Shown: positions 1 to 6,358 of the stretch, in pieces
How the letters are laid out: each line of letters opens with the position of its first letter
How positions within the stretch are numbered: the first letter of the stretch is position 1
From: Chloroflexota bacterium
GTDB taxonomy: Bacteria; Chloroflexota; Limnocylindria; P2-11E
NCBI GenBank assembly: GCA_016875665.1
Contig: VGPA01000041.1
Span: forward strand, 1 to 9,501
Direction: 5' to 3'
Length of the DNA stretch: 9,501 bases
The notes under the pieces: generated by a model
The model's input: only the letters and a program-made list of their open reading frames with translations
Database searches by the model: none
What the model was told of the DNA's origin: nothing
Program-made: the position numbers and the translations under genes

Positions 1-1
1 C

Positions 2-571
2 CGCGAGGTGGCGGCGCCCGACGCGTACTTCGTCGCGGACGTGGGCCAGCACCAGATGTGGGCGGCGCAGCATCTCTTCCTCGACAAGCCCGACCGCTTC
101 ATCACCTCGGGCGGCCTCGGCACGATGGGTTTCGCGCTGCCGGCGGCACTCGGCGTCCTCGTGGGCCGTCCCACGACCGAAACCTGGGCAATCGTGGGCG
201 ACGGCTGCGCGCAGATGACCATCCAGGAGCTCGGCACCGCGGTCCAGGAGGGCCTGGCCGTGAAGATGTGCATCCTCAACAACGGCTACCTCGGCATGGT
301 CCGCCAGTGGCAGCAGCTGTTCTACGAGAACCGCATCTCGCAGACGCCGATCACCTCACCGGACTACGAGCAGCTGGCCGCGGCGTACGGGATGCTCGGC
401 ATCACGGTGCGCCTGCGCAGCGAGCTGCGGCCGGCGCTGGAGCGGGCCAAGGCGTACCCCGGGCCCGTGGTGCTGGACATCCAAATCGAGACCACCGCGA
501 ACGTGTGGCCGATCGTTCCCCCGGGCGGGGCGAACGCGGACCTGATGGAAGAGCCGGGGGCGAAGGCATGA
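2..571 (+). CDS. ilvB: Acetolactate synthase large subunit, C-terminal third (5' end outside window)
   Basis: This is the catalytic subunit of acetohydroxyacid synthase. It condenses pyruvate with pyruvate (valine/leucine branch) or with 2-oxobutyrate (isoleucine branch), using thiamine diphosphate, Mg2+ and FAD in the cytosol. Only about the last 189 residues are visible, and the frame is open at the window edge; the family is usually 550-600 residues. The visible part is the ThDP-binding domain. It has the GDG motif at bases 197-205, followed about 27 codons later by the NN pair of 'LNNGYLGMVRQWQ' (278-283 onward), which is the classical GDG...NN Mg2+/ThDP signature. 'SGGLGTMGFALPAALG' is also typical of acetolactate synthase rather than of other ThDP enzymes. 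The stop overlaps the start of the small-subunit gene in ATGA (568-571), which suggests coupled translation of the two subunits. An in-frame GTG at base 8 is internal, not the start. Confidence 0.96.
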   Translation, partial: REVAAPDAYFVADVGQHQMWAAQHLFLDKPDRFITSGGLGTMGFALPAALGVLVGRPTTETWAIVGDGCAQMTIQELGTAVQEGLAVKMCILNNGYLGMVRQWQQLFYENRISQTPITSPDYEQLAAAYGMLGITVRLRSELRPALERAKAYPGPVVLDIQIETTANVWPIVPPGGANADLMEEPGAKA

Positions 572-810
572 GCGCGACCGCCCCTCGCATCTTCAAGCTG
601 GAAATCGATCGCGCCACCGGCTCGCTGGAGCGGGTCCTCGGAGTGGCGCGCCGCCGCGGAATGGACCTGGCACGGCTCTCGGTGGTCGCCGACGGCCTCT
701 CGTACCAGGTCCGCCTCGAAGCGGGCCTTGCCTCGGCCGAAGCGGCCCTCGCACTCGCACAGCTGAATGCGCTCATCGACGTCAAACGCGCGGTGATGGA
801 GGAGCAGTAG
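568..810 (+). CDS. ilvM: Acetolactate synthase small (regulatory) subunit, minimal single-ACT, IlvM-like
   Basis: This is the regulatory subunit of acetohydroxyacid synthase, an ACT-domain protein that activates the catalytic subunit and often gives valine feedback. It has only 80 residues, against about 160 for IlvN/IlvH, so it holds one ACT domain and lacks the C-terminal domain. It resembles E. coli IlvM (about 87 aa) from memory: 'GSLERVLGVARRRGM' matches the first loop and helix, and 'LAQLNALIDVKRAVM' matches the second helix and last strand. G18 stands where classical valine-sensitive small subunits carry the ligand-loop glycine and IlvM does not, so valine sensitivity cannot be settled by eye. 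The ATG overlaps the ilvB stop by 4 bases, and the stop lies 3 bases before ilvC. I use ilvM for similarity; ilvN would be an acceptable functional symbol. The role rests strongly on position. Confidence 0.88.
   Translation: MSATAPRIFKLEIDRATGSLERVLGVARRRGMDLARLSVVADGLSYQVRLEAGLASAEAALALAQLNALIDVKRAVMEEQ
798..804 (+). promoter_or_regulatory. Ribosome binding site of ilvC
   Basis: GGAGGAG lies 9 bases upstream of the GTG at 814, inside the last codons of the small-subunit gene. It is the strongest Shine-Dalgarno match in the window and fixes the GTG as the ilvC start. Confidence 0.8.
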
Positions 811-813
811 CAC

Positions 814-1827
814 GTGGCAACGGTGTACTACGAGAAGGACGCGGACCCCAAGGCGCTCGCGGGCAAGACCATCGCGGTGATCGGCTACGGGAGCCAAGGT
901 CACGCGCACGCGCAGAACCTGCGCGACAGCGGCAACAAGGTGATCGTCGGCCTCGCGGCCGGCAGCAAGAGCAAGGCCAAAGCCGAGGCCGACGGATTCC
1001 AGGTGCTCGAGCCCACCGCCGCGGCGAAGGCCGCCGACGTCGTGGTCATCCTCGCGCCGGACCCGCAGCACGGCGCGATCTGGAACGAAATCAAGACCGG
1101 CATGACGAAGGGCAAGACGCTCGTCGTCGCGCACGCGTTCTCCGTCCATTTCAAGACCGTCCAGCCGACGCCCGACATCGACGTCGTGCTCATCGCTCCG
1201 AAGGGCCCCGGCCATCGCGTGCGTGAGGTCTACAAGGAGGGGCGCGGCGTCCCGGCGCTCGTCGCGGTGTTCCAGGACGCCACGGGAAGCGCGCTTAAGA
1301 CCGCGCTCGCCTACGGCTCCGGCCTGGGGGCCACCCGCGCGGGCCTGCTCGCGACCACCTTCAAGGAGGAGGTCGAAACCGACCTCTTCGGCGAGCAGAA
1401 CGTCCTCTGCGGCGGCCTCTCCGAGCTGATCAAGGCCGGCTACCAGACGCTCGTCGACGCGGGCTACCAGCCCGAGGTCGCGTACTTCGAATGCGTGCAC
1501 GAGGTGAAGCTGATCGTGGACCTGATCCACGAGGGTGGCCTCTCGTACATGCGCTACTCCGTCAGCGACACCGCGGAGTACGGCGACTACACCACCGGCC
1601 CGAAGATCGTCGACGACCGCACGCGCGCGGAGATGAAGAAGTCGCTCGCCGCGATCCAGGACGGATCGTGGGCGAAGAGCTGGATCGCCGAGTTCCAAGG
1701 GGGGTCGAGGAACCTGCTCGCCACGCGCGCCCGGGAGCAAGGCCTCGGTGTCGAGCAGGTGGGGCGCAAGCTCCGCGCGATGATGCCGTGGATCCCGAAG
1801 CGCGACGTCCCCGGCGTGTCGAACTAG
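814..1827 (+). CDS. ilvC: Ketol-acid reductoisomerase (class I, short form)
   Basis: This enzyme rearranges and reduces 2-acetolactate or 2-aceto-2-hydroxybutyrate to the dihydroxy acids, with NAD(P)H and two Mg2+; it is the second common step of valine and isoleucine synthesis. The protein has 337 residues, the usual class I length. Its N-terminal Rossmann domain carries the dinucleotide motif 'GYGSQGHAHAQNLRDSG' (residues 24-40). The all-helical KARI domain keeps the metal and substrate residues at their canonical numbers: D190 and E194 in 'ETDLFGEQ', E226 and E230 in 'ECVHEV', and S251 in 'YSVSDTAEYG'. The start is a GTG with GGAGGAG 9 bases upstream. One oddity is the 7-residue cofactor loop, which reads L-A48-A-G-S51-K-S53 and lacks the basic residue common at position 48, although both phosphate-binding serines remain. 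The gene sits 3 bases after the small-subunit stop. Confidence 0.98.
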   Translation: MATVYYEKDADPKALAGKTIAVIGYGSQGHAHAQNLRDSGNKVIVGLAAGSKSKAKAEADGFQVLEPTAAAKAADVVVILAPDPQHGAIWNEIKTGMTKGKTLVVAHAFSVHFKTVQPTPDIDVVLIAPKGPGHRVREVYKEGRGVPALVAVFQDATGSALKTALAYGSGLGATRAGLLATTFKEEVETDLFGEQNVLCGGLSELIKAGYQTLVDAGYQPEVAYFECVHEVKLIVDLIHEGGLSYMRYSVSDTAEYGDYTTGPKIVDDRTRAEMKKSLAAIQDGSWAKSWIAEFQGGSRNLLATRAREQGLGVEQVGRKLRAMMPWIPKRDVPGVSN

Positions 1828-1832
1828 CGGCG

Positions 1833-3566
1833 ATGCGTCCCAACGCCGCGCCGCGAACGGCTGGGCCGGCCGGCGGCGAGCGCCCGGCGGACCGGCGAGC
1901 ATTGCGGCGCAACAGCGCCGTGATGCTCGAAGGACCGGACCGTGCGCCGGCGCGGGCCATGATGCGGGCCGTCGGGTACGACGACGACGCGTTCCGCAAA
2001 CCGTTGATCGGGGTCGCGCACGCGTGGATCGAGATCATGCCCTGCACCATCAACCAGCGGCAGCTCGCCGAGTGGGTCAAGGAAGGCATCCGTGCGGCCG
2101 GCGGCACGCCGGTCGAGGTGAACACAGTCGCGGTGTCCGACGGGATCTCGATGGGCACGGAGGGCATGAAATCCTCGCTCGTCTCGCGAGAAATCATCGC
2201 CGACTCGATCGAGCTCGTCGCCCGCGGCCACATGTTCGACGGCATCGTCTGCATATCGGGCTGCGACAAGACGATCCCCGGCACCGTCATGGCGCTGGCG
2301 CGCCTCGACATCCCGGGGCTCATGCTCTACGGCGGCTCGATCATGCCCGGCCGCTTCGAGGGCCGTGACGTCACCATCGGCGACGTCTTCGAGGCCGTCG
2401 GCGCGCACGCCGTCGGCAAGATGAGCGACGAGCGTCTCGCCGCGCTCGAGAAGGTCGCCTGCCCCGGACCGGGCGCGTGCGGCGGGCAGTTCACGGCCAA
2501 CACGATGGCCACCGCCTACGAGGCGCTCGGGATCTCGCCGGCGGGCTCCGCCGGCGTCCCCGCCACCGACGCGGACCGTGCCGGGGTGGCGCGCGACGCG
2601 GGGCGGCTCGCGATGCGCCTGTTGGAGCAGGACGTGCGCCCGCGCTCGATCATCACCAAGGCCGGGCTCGAGAACGCGATCGCCGCCGTGATGGCGACGG
2701 GCGGCTCGACGAACGCGGTGCTGCACCTGCTTGCGACCGCGCGCGAGGCGGGGGTCGAGCTCTCGCTCGCGGACTTCCAGCGCATCTCCGACCGGACGCC
2801 GCTGCTCGCCGACATGAAGCCGTGGGGCCGCTTCACCGCGCCGGACATGCATCGCGCCGGCGGCATCCAGCTGGTGCTGAAGCGCCTCGCCGAAGCAGGA
2901 GTCCTCAACGAGGGCGCGCCGACCGTGACCGGGAAGACGGTTGGGGAGATCGCCCGCGCGGCGTCCGAGACGCCGAAGCAGGAGGTCGTGAAGCCGCTCG
3001 CCTCTCCGATCGCCGCGACGGGTGGGCTGCGGATCCTGCACGGGTCGCTCGCGCCCGAGGGAGCGGTGGCCAAGGTGTCCGGCCACGACGCCTCGTCGGT
3101 GTTCCGCGGCACCGCCAAGGTGTTCGACCGGGAGGAGGACGCGTTCGCCGCCGTCGAGACCGGGAGGATCGTGGCCGGCGACGTGGTCGTCATCCGCTAC
3201 GAGGGGCCCCGCGGCGGTCCTGGGATGCGGGAGATGCTCGGGGTCACGGGGGCGATCGTCGGCGCGGGCCTCCACACCAAGGTCGCGCTGATCACGGACG
3301 GACGCTTTTCGGGCGCGACCCACGGGTTCGTGGTGGGTCACATCGCACCAGAGGCGGCGGCCCGCGGGCCGATCGCGGCCGTCCGCGACGGCGACACCAT
3401 CGTCATCGACGCCGCGCGCCGCAGGCTCGACCTCGACATTCCGGCAGCCGAGCTCGAAGCCCGCCTCTCCGCCTGGAGTGAGCCCGCGCCCCGATATCGT
3501 CAAGGGGTGCTCGCCAAGTACGCCCGCCTCGTTTCCTCCGCGTCGGCGGGGGCGGTGACCCTCTAG
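1833..3566 (+). CDS. ilvD: Dihydroxy-acid dehydratase (Fe-S)
   Basis: This enzyme dehydrates 2,3-dihydroxy-isovalerate and 2,3-dihydroxy-3-methylvalerate to the 2-oxo acids of valine and isoleucine. From the ATG at 1833 it is 577 residues, a normal length. The three cluster cysteines are visible: C71 in 'MPCTINQ', C144 in 'SGCDKTIPG', and C216 in 'CPGPGACGGQFTANTM'. An extra C140 lies four residues before C144. Their spacing (73 and 72) resembles the [2Fe-2S] short-type enzymes, though cluster type cannot be proven from sequence. 'SDGISMGTEGMKSSL', 'ATGGSTNAVLHLLA' and the C-terminal 'ITDGRFSGATHGFVVGHI' are family hallmarks. The frame extends upstream into ilvC, but 1833, six bases after the ilvC stop, is the first sensible start. 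No strong Shine-Dalgarno sequence precedes it, and the ATG at 1923 is a shorter alternative. The last stop base is the first base of thrC. Confidence 0.97.
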   Translation: MRPNAAPRTAGPAGGERPADRRALRRNSAVMLEGPDRAPARAMMRAVGYDDDAFRKPLIGVAHAWIEIMPCTINQRQLAEWVKEGIRAAGGTPVEVNTVAVSDGISMGTEGMKSSLVSREIIADSIELVARGHMFDGIVCISGCDKTIPGTVMALARLDIPGLMLYGGSIMPGRFEGRDVTIGDVFEAVGAHAVGKMSDERLAALEKVACPGPGACGGQFTANTMATAYEALGISPAGSAGVPATDADRAGVARDAGRLAMRLLEQDVRPRSIITKAGLENAIAAVMATGGSTNAVLHLLATAREAGVELSLADFQRISDRTPLLADMKPWGRFTAPDMHRAGGIQLVLKRLAEAGVLNEGAPTVTGKTVGEIARAASETPKQEVVKPLASPIAATGGLRILHGSLAPEGAVAKVSGHDASSVFRGTAKVFDREEDAFAAVETGRIVAGDVVVIRYEGPRGGPGMREMLGVTGAIVGAGLHTKVALITDGRFSGATHGFVVGHIAPEAAARGPIAAVRDGDTIVIDAARRRLDLDIPAAELEARLSAWSEPAPRYRQGVLAKYARLVSSASAGAVTL

Positions 3567-4816
3567 TGGCCACCGTGATCGCGCGGAATGCGGCGCTCCT
3601 CGGCGTGCGCTGCCGCGCGTGCGGCACGCTGCAGCCGGCGGACACGCGCTACGTCTGCGCCGAGTGCATGGGCCCGATCGAGCCCGAGTACGACACCGCC
3701 GCGCTGGCGCGGGACGGCACTCGCGCCCGAATCCAGAGCGGGCCGCAGACGCTCTGGCGCTACGCCCCGCTCCTGCCGTGCGCCCCGGCCCCGGGGGCGT
3801 GGCCCACGGGCTGGACCGCGCTCGTCCCGGTGCCGCGCCTGGGCGCCGCACTCGGGATCGACGATCTCTGGATCAAGGACGACACGCGCAATCTGACGCT
3901 CTCCTTCAAGGACCGTCCGGTCGCCGTGGCCTCCGCCCGCGCGGTCGAGCAGGGTTGCACGGCGCTCGCGTGCGCGTCGACCGGCAACCTCGCCGGATCG
4001 GTCGCCGCCGCGGCCGCGCGGCTCGGCCTCCCGGCGTACGTGTTCGTTCCGGCCGAGACCGAGCCGGCGAAGGTCATGGCCGCCGCCACCTACGGCGCCA
4101 CGGTGGTCCGCGTGAACGGCTCGTACGACCGAGTGAACCGGCTCTGCGCGACGCTGGCCGACGACCGCTCGTCGTGGGGCTTCGTGAACTTCACGCTGCG
4201 CCCGTACTACGCGGAGGGCAGCAAGACGATGCTGTTCGAGATCGCCGAGCAGAACGGCTGGCGCCTGCCGGACCACGTGATCGTGCCGGTGGGCTCCGGC
4301 GCGCTGCTCACGCGCACCGCCACCGCGGCGGCACAGCTGGTGGCCACGGGCCTCGTGCCCGAGACGCCGATGCGCATCTCCGCCGCGCAGCCGGCGGGCT
4401 GCGCGCCCGTGAGCGACGCGATACTCGACGACTGGCGCGCGGTGCGTCCGGTGCGCGAGGCGAAGACCATCGCCAAGTCCCTCGCGATCGGCGCGCCCGC
4501 CGACGGCGACGGGTCCGTCGCGGTCGTGAAGCGCACGGGCGGCTCGGCCGCCTCCGTGAGCGACGAGGACATCGTGGAGGCGTGCTCGCTCGCCGCCCGC
4601 ACCGAGGGCATCAGCGTCGAGCCCGCGGGCGGCACGGTGGTCGCCACCGCGCGTGCGCTCGCGCGGCGCGGCGTGTTCCGCAAGAACGAGCGGGTCGTCC
4701 TGTACCTGACTGGCAACGGCTACAAGCAGGGTGCGGCCGAGAGCCTGCCGCTCGGCCCCGCGATCGCGCCCGACGTGGACGAGTTCCTCGCCGCGTACCC
4801 GCAGGCGCGCGCGTGA
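3566..4816 (+). CDS. thrC: Threonine synthase
   Basis: This PLP fold-type II enzyme converts O-phospho-L-homoserine and water to threonine and phosphate. It has 416 residues from a GTG that shares one base with the ilvD stop. An N-terminal zinc-ribbon-like Cys4 module (C16-x2-C19, C31-x2-C34) precedes the catalytic domain. K115 in 'LSFKDRPVAVASA' is the predicted PLP lysine. 'ASTGNLAGSVAAAA' is the phosphate/cofactor loop, 'YYAEGSKTMLFEIAEQNGW' is a ThrC signature, and 'SVEPAGGTVVATARAL' and 'YLTGNGYKQ' close the fold. In this operon it would feed IlvA two genes downstream. Paralogues of ThrC exist that use other phospho-substrates (cysteate synthase, for example), and its direct coupling to a sulfur-carrier-type domain makes that worth keeping open. 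Threonine synthase remains the best call. Confidence 0.93.
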   Translation: MATVIARNAALLGVRCRACGTLQPADTRYVCAECMGPIEPEYDTAALARDGTRARIQSGPQTLWRYAPLLPCAPAPGAWPTGWTALVPVPRLGAALGIDDLWIKDDTRNLTLSFKDRPVAVASARAVEQGCTALACASTGNLAGSVAAAAARLGLPAYVFVPAETEPAKVMAAATYGATVVRVNGSYDRVNRLCATLADDRSSWGFVNFTLRPYYAEGSKTMLFEIAEQNGWRLPDHVIVPVGSGALLTRTATAAAQLVATGLVPETPMRISAAQPAGCAPVSDAILDDWRAVRPVREAKTIAKSLAIGAPADGDGSVAVVKRTGGSAASVSDEDIVEACSLAARTEGISVEPAGGTVVATARALARRGVFRKNERVVLYLTGNGYKQGAAESLPLGPAIAPDVDEFLAAYPQARA

Positions 4817-5073
4817 ACATCCGCCTCCCGCAGCCACTGCGCTTCACCGTCGGCGGCGCCACGATCGTGCCGATCGAGGCGGCGAACATGGACGACCTCA
4901 CCAAGCAGATCGCCGCGCGCTACCCCGAGCTCGCCGCGCGCGTGCTGAACGGCGGGGCGTTCGGTCCGTTCGTCACCGTGTTCGTGGACGGCGAGGACGC
5001 GCGCTTCCTGGAGCGAGACGCCGACCTGTCGAAGGTGAAGACGATCGAGATCCTGCCCGCGATGTCGGGTGGG
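4813..5073 (+). other. Ubiquitin-like (MoaD/ThiS/CysO-type) domain within the fusion gene
   Basis: This 87-residue segment has the length of a free-standing MoaD or CysO protein and ends with Gly86-Gly87. In the family that tail must be C-terminal to be adenylated and thiocarboxylated by a MoeB/ThiF-type enzyme; M. tuberculosis CysO ends in a similar ILPAVAGG. Here the tail is internal, followed directly by Ala-Thr-Thr-Glu. The domain therefore needs proteolytic release, works in a non-canonical way, or is a relic. No MoeB/MoeZ-type activator or JAMM/Mec protease gene lies in the window. Confidence 0.85.
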
Positions 5074-6342
5074 GCGACGACCGAGGCCGCGCCGAGCGTG
5101 TTCGCGCGCGCGTCCAAGGCGGTCCACGGGTCGTTCATCGACGAGACGATCGGCATCGTCTTCCGCGGCCACCCCGACACGATCATCTTCGCGGTCGGAT
5201 CACCCGCGGCAAAGGCCCTCGAGATGGCCCGCACGGACCAGCTCGTCGCCGACGTTCTGTCCCGCGACGGCGTCCTTCCGTTGGGCTACGGCACCACCGA
5301 GGGCGACGACGATCTGCGCGAGATCGTCGCGAGCGAGGCTCGCTCGTGGAAGATCGACGCGCCGGTCGACGGCGTGATCATCACCGCTGGCGCCCTGCAG
5401 GCGATCGACATGACGATCCGCCTGTTCGTGCAGCCCGGCGATCTCGCGGTGGTCGAGTCTCCCGCCTTCGCCAACAGCCTGTCCGCGCTGCGCAACGCGG
5501 GCGCCCGGATCCTCGAGGTTCCGATCGACGACGGCGGATTCGATCCCGACCGCGCGCGGCGGATGCTGGCGGAGCGCGGCGAGCGGGCCAAGCTGTTCCT
5601 CGTGGTGCCCAACTTCCAGAACCCGTCCGGGGCGACGATGCCGCTCGCGCGCCGGAACGAGCTGATCGCCCTCGCGCGCGAGCAAGGCTCCGTGATCGTC
5701 GAGGACGACCCGTACCGCGAGCTGCGCTACCGGGGCGAAGCGCTGTCATCGCTCGCGTCGCTCGCGCCGGACACGGTGGTCAACATCGGCTCGTTCTCGA
5801 AGACCTTCCTGCCCGGGCTGCGCGTCGGCTGGGCCATCGCACCCGTGCAGACGATCCACAGCCTCGCCCAGGTCAAGCAGACCATGGACTCGAACACGAG
5901 CATGATGAGCCAGCGCATCGTCGTGGCCTTCTACCGCCGCGGCGGCGTGCCGGAACACCTCGACGCGCTCCGCGCGATGTACCGCGAGAAGCAGGCCCGC
6001 GCCCGCGCCGCGCTGACGCGCGAGTTCGCCGGCACCGGCGTGACCTGGAACGATCCGGAGGGCGGCTTCTACTTCTGGGTCCGCCTGCCGGGCGGCCTCT
6101 CGGCGCGTCGCCTCTTCGCGGCCGCGCTCGACGAGCGCGTCGCCTTCGTTCCCGGCGACGCCTTCACCGTGGAAGTGGACCAGACGAGCAACTTCCGGTT
6201 CTCGTACTCCTCGCCCACGCCCGACCGCATCGACGAGGGGGTCCGCCGCCTGCGCCGCGCGTTCGACCGCATCTCTTCTGCGGCCACGCCGTCGGGCGCC
6301 GAGGCCGGACGCGGCGATGCGCGCCGCCAATCCTCACGCTAG
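4813..6342 (+). CDS. Fusion: MoaD/ThiS/CysO-type ubiquitin-like domain + fold-type I PLP aminotransferase
   Basis: One 509-residue frame holds two complete domains. Residues 1-87 form a beta-grasp sulfur-carrier-type domain: 'FVTVFVDGEDARFLERDA' and 'IEILPAMSGG' match the strand pattern and Gly-Gly end of MoaD/CysO proteins. After G87 the frame continues through about a dozen residues into an aminotransferase (about 98-485) of the 2-aminoadipate/MocR-like class I/II family. That part has 'GYGTTEGDDDLREIV', N270 of 'NFQNPSG', D298 and Y301 of 'EDDPYREL' (PLP ring contacts), K330 of 'SFSKTFLPGLRVGW' (predicted Schiff-base lysine), and R462 of 'NFRFSYSS' (carboxylate binding). No DNA-binding domain is present. 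The GTG start overlaps the thrC stop in GTGA. Context suggests transamination of branched-chain 2-oxo acids, but the substrate is not readable from sequence. An internal ATG at 5062 (M84 of MSGG) could start a free aminotransferase. Confidence 0.9.
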   Translation: MNIRLPQPLRFTVGGATIVPIEAANMDDLTKQIAARYPELAARVLNGGAFGPFVTVFVDGEDARFLERDADLSKVKTIEILPAMSGGATTEAAPSVFARASKAVHGSFIDETIGIVFRGHPDTIIFAVGSPAAKALEMARTDQLVADVLSRDGVLPLGYGTTEGDDDLREIVASEARSWKIDAPVDGVIITAGALQAIDMTIRLFVQPGDLAVVESPAFANSLSALRNAGARILEVPIDDGGFDPDRARRMLAERGERAKLFLVVPNFQNPSGATMPLARRNELIALAREQGSVIVEDDPYRELRYRGEALSSLASLAPDTVVNIGSFSKTFLPGLRVGWAIAPVQTIHSLAQVKQTMDSNTSMMSQRIVVAFYRRGGVPEHLDALRAMYREKQARARAALTREFAGTGVTWNDPEGGFYFWVRLPGGLSARRLFAAALDERVAFVPGDAFTVEVDQTSNFRFSYSSPTPDRIDEGVRRLRRAFDRISSAATPSGAEAGRGDARRQSSR

Positions 6343-6358
6343 ACGGGACGATTCCCTG

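Noticed and set aside
1491..1832. Upstream extension of the ilvD frame into ilvC
   Set aside because: It overlaps conserved ilvC residues including the metal ligands. The extra sequence is Arg-rich with no DHAD similarity, so the ATG at 1833 is preferred.
364..1902. Antisense open frame (512 codons) opposite ilvB, the small subunit and ilvC
   Set aside because: It spans three well-supported + strand genes and has no recognisable domain.
1905..1920. Perfect small hairpin CGGCGC-AACA-GCGCCG just before an internal ilvD ATG (1923)
   Set aside because: Six-base G/C stems arise often by chance at this composition. It lies inside the coding region and has no U-tract, so no terminator or regulatory role can be supported.
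1824..3851. Long antisense open frame (675 codons) opposite ilvD and the start of thrC
   Set aside because: It shows the same base-composition effect, and the protein is low-complexity with no family signature. IlvD on the + strand has all catalytic motifs.
3619..4812. Upstream extension of the fusion frame through thrC
   Set aside because: It is a compositional read-through in the wrong frame of thrC. The Ubl domain begins properly at the GTG at 4813 in the GTGA overlap.
5062..5110. Possibility that the Ubl-aminotransferase join is a frameshift artefact
   Set aside because: Neither alternative frame has a stop for more than 300 bases past the Gly-Gly codons, so a single-base indel would not restore a carrier stop. 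Only a lost stop codon or a larger rearrangement could mimic it, and that needs read evidence.
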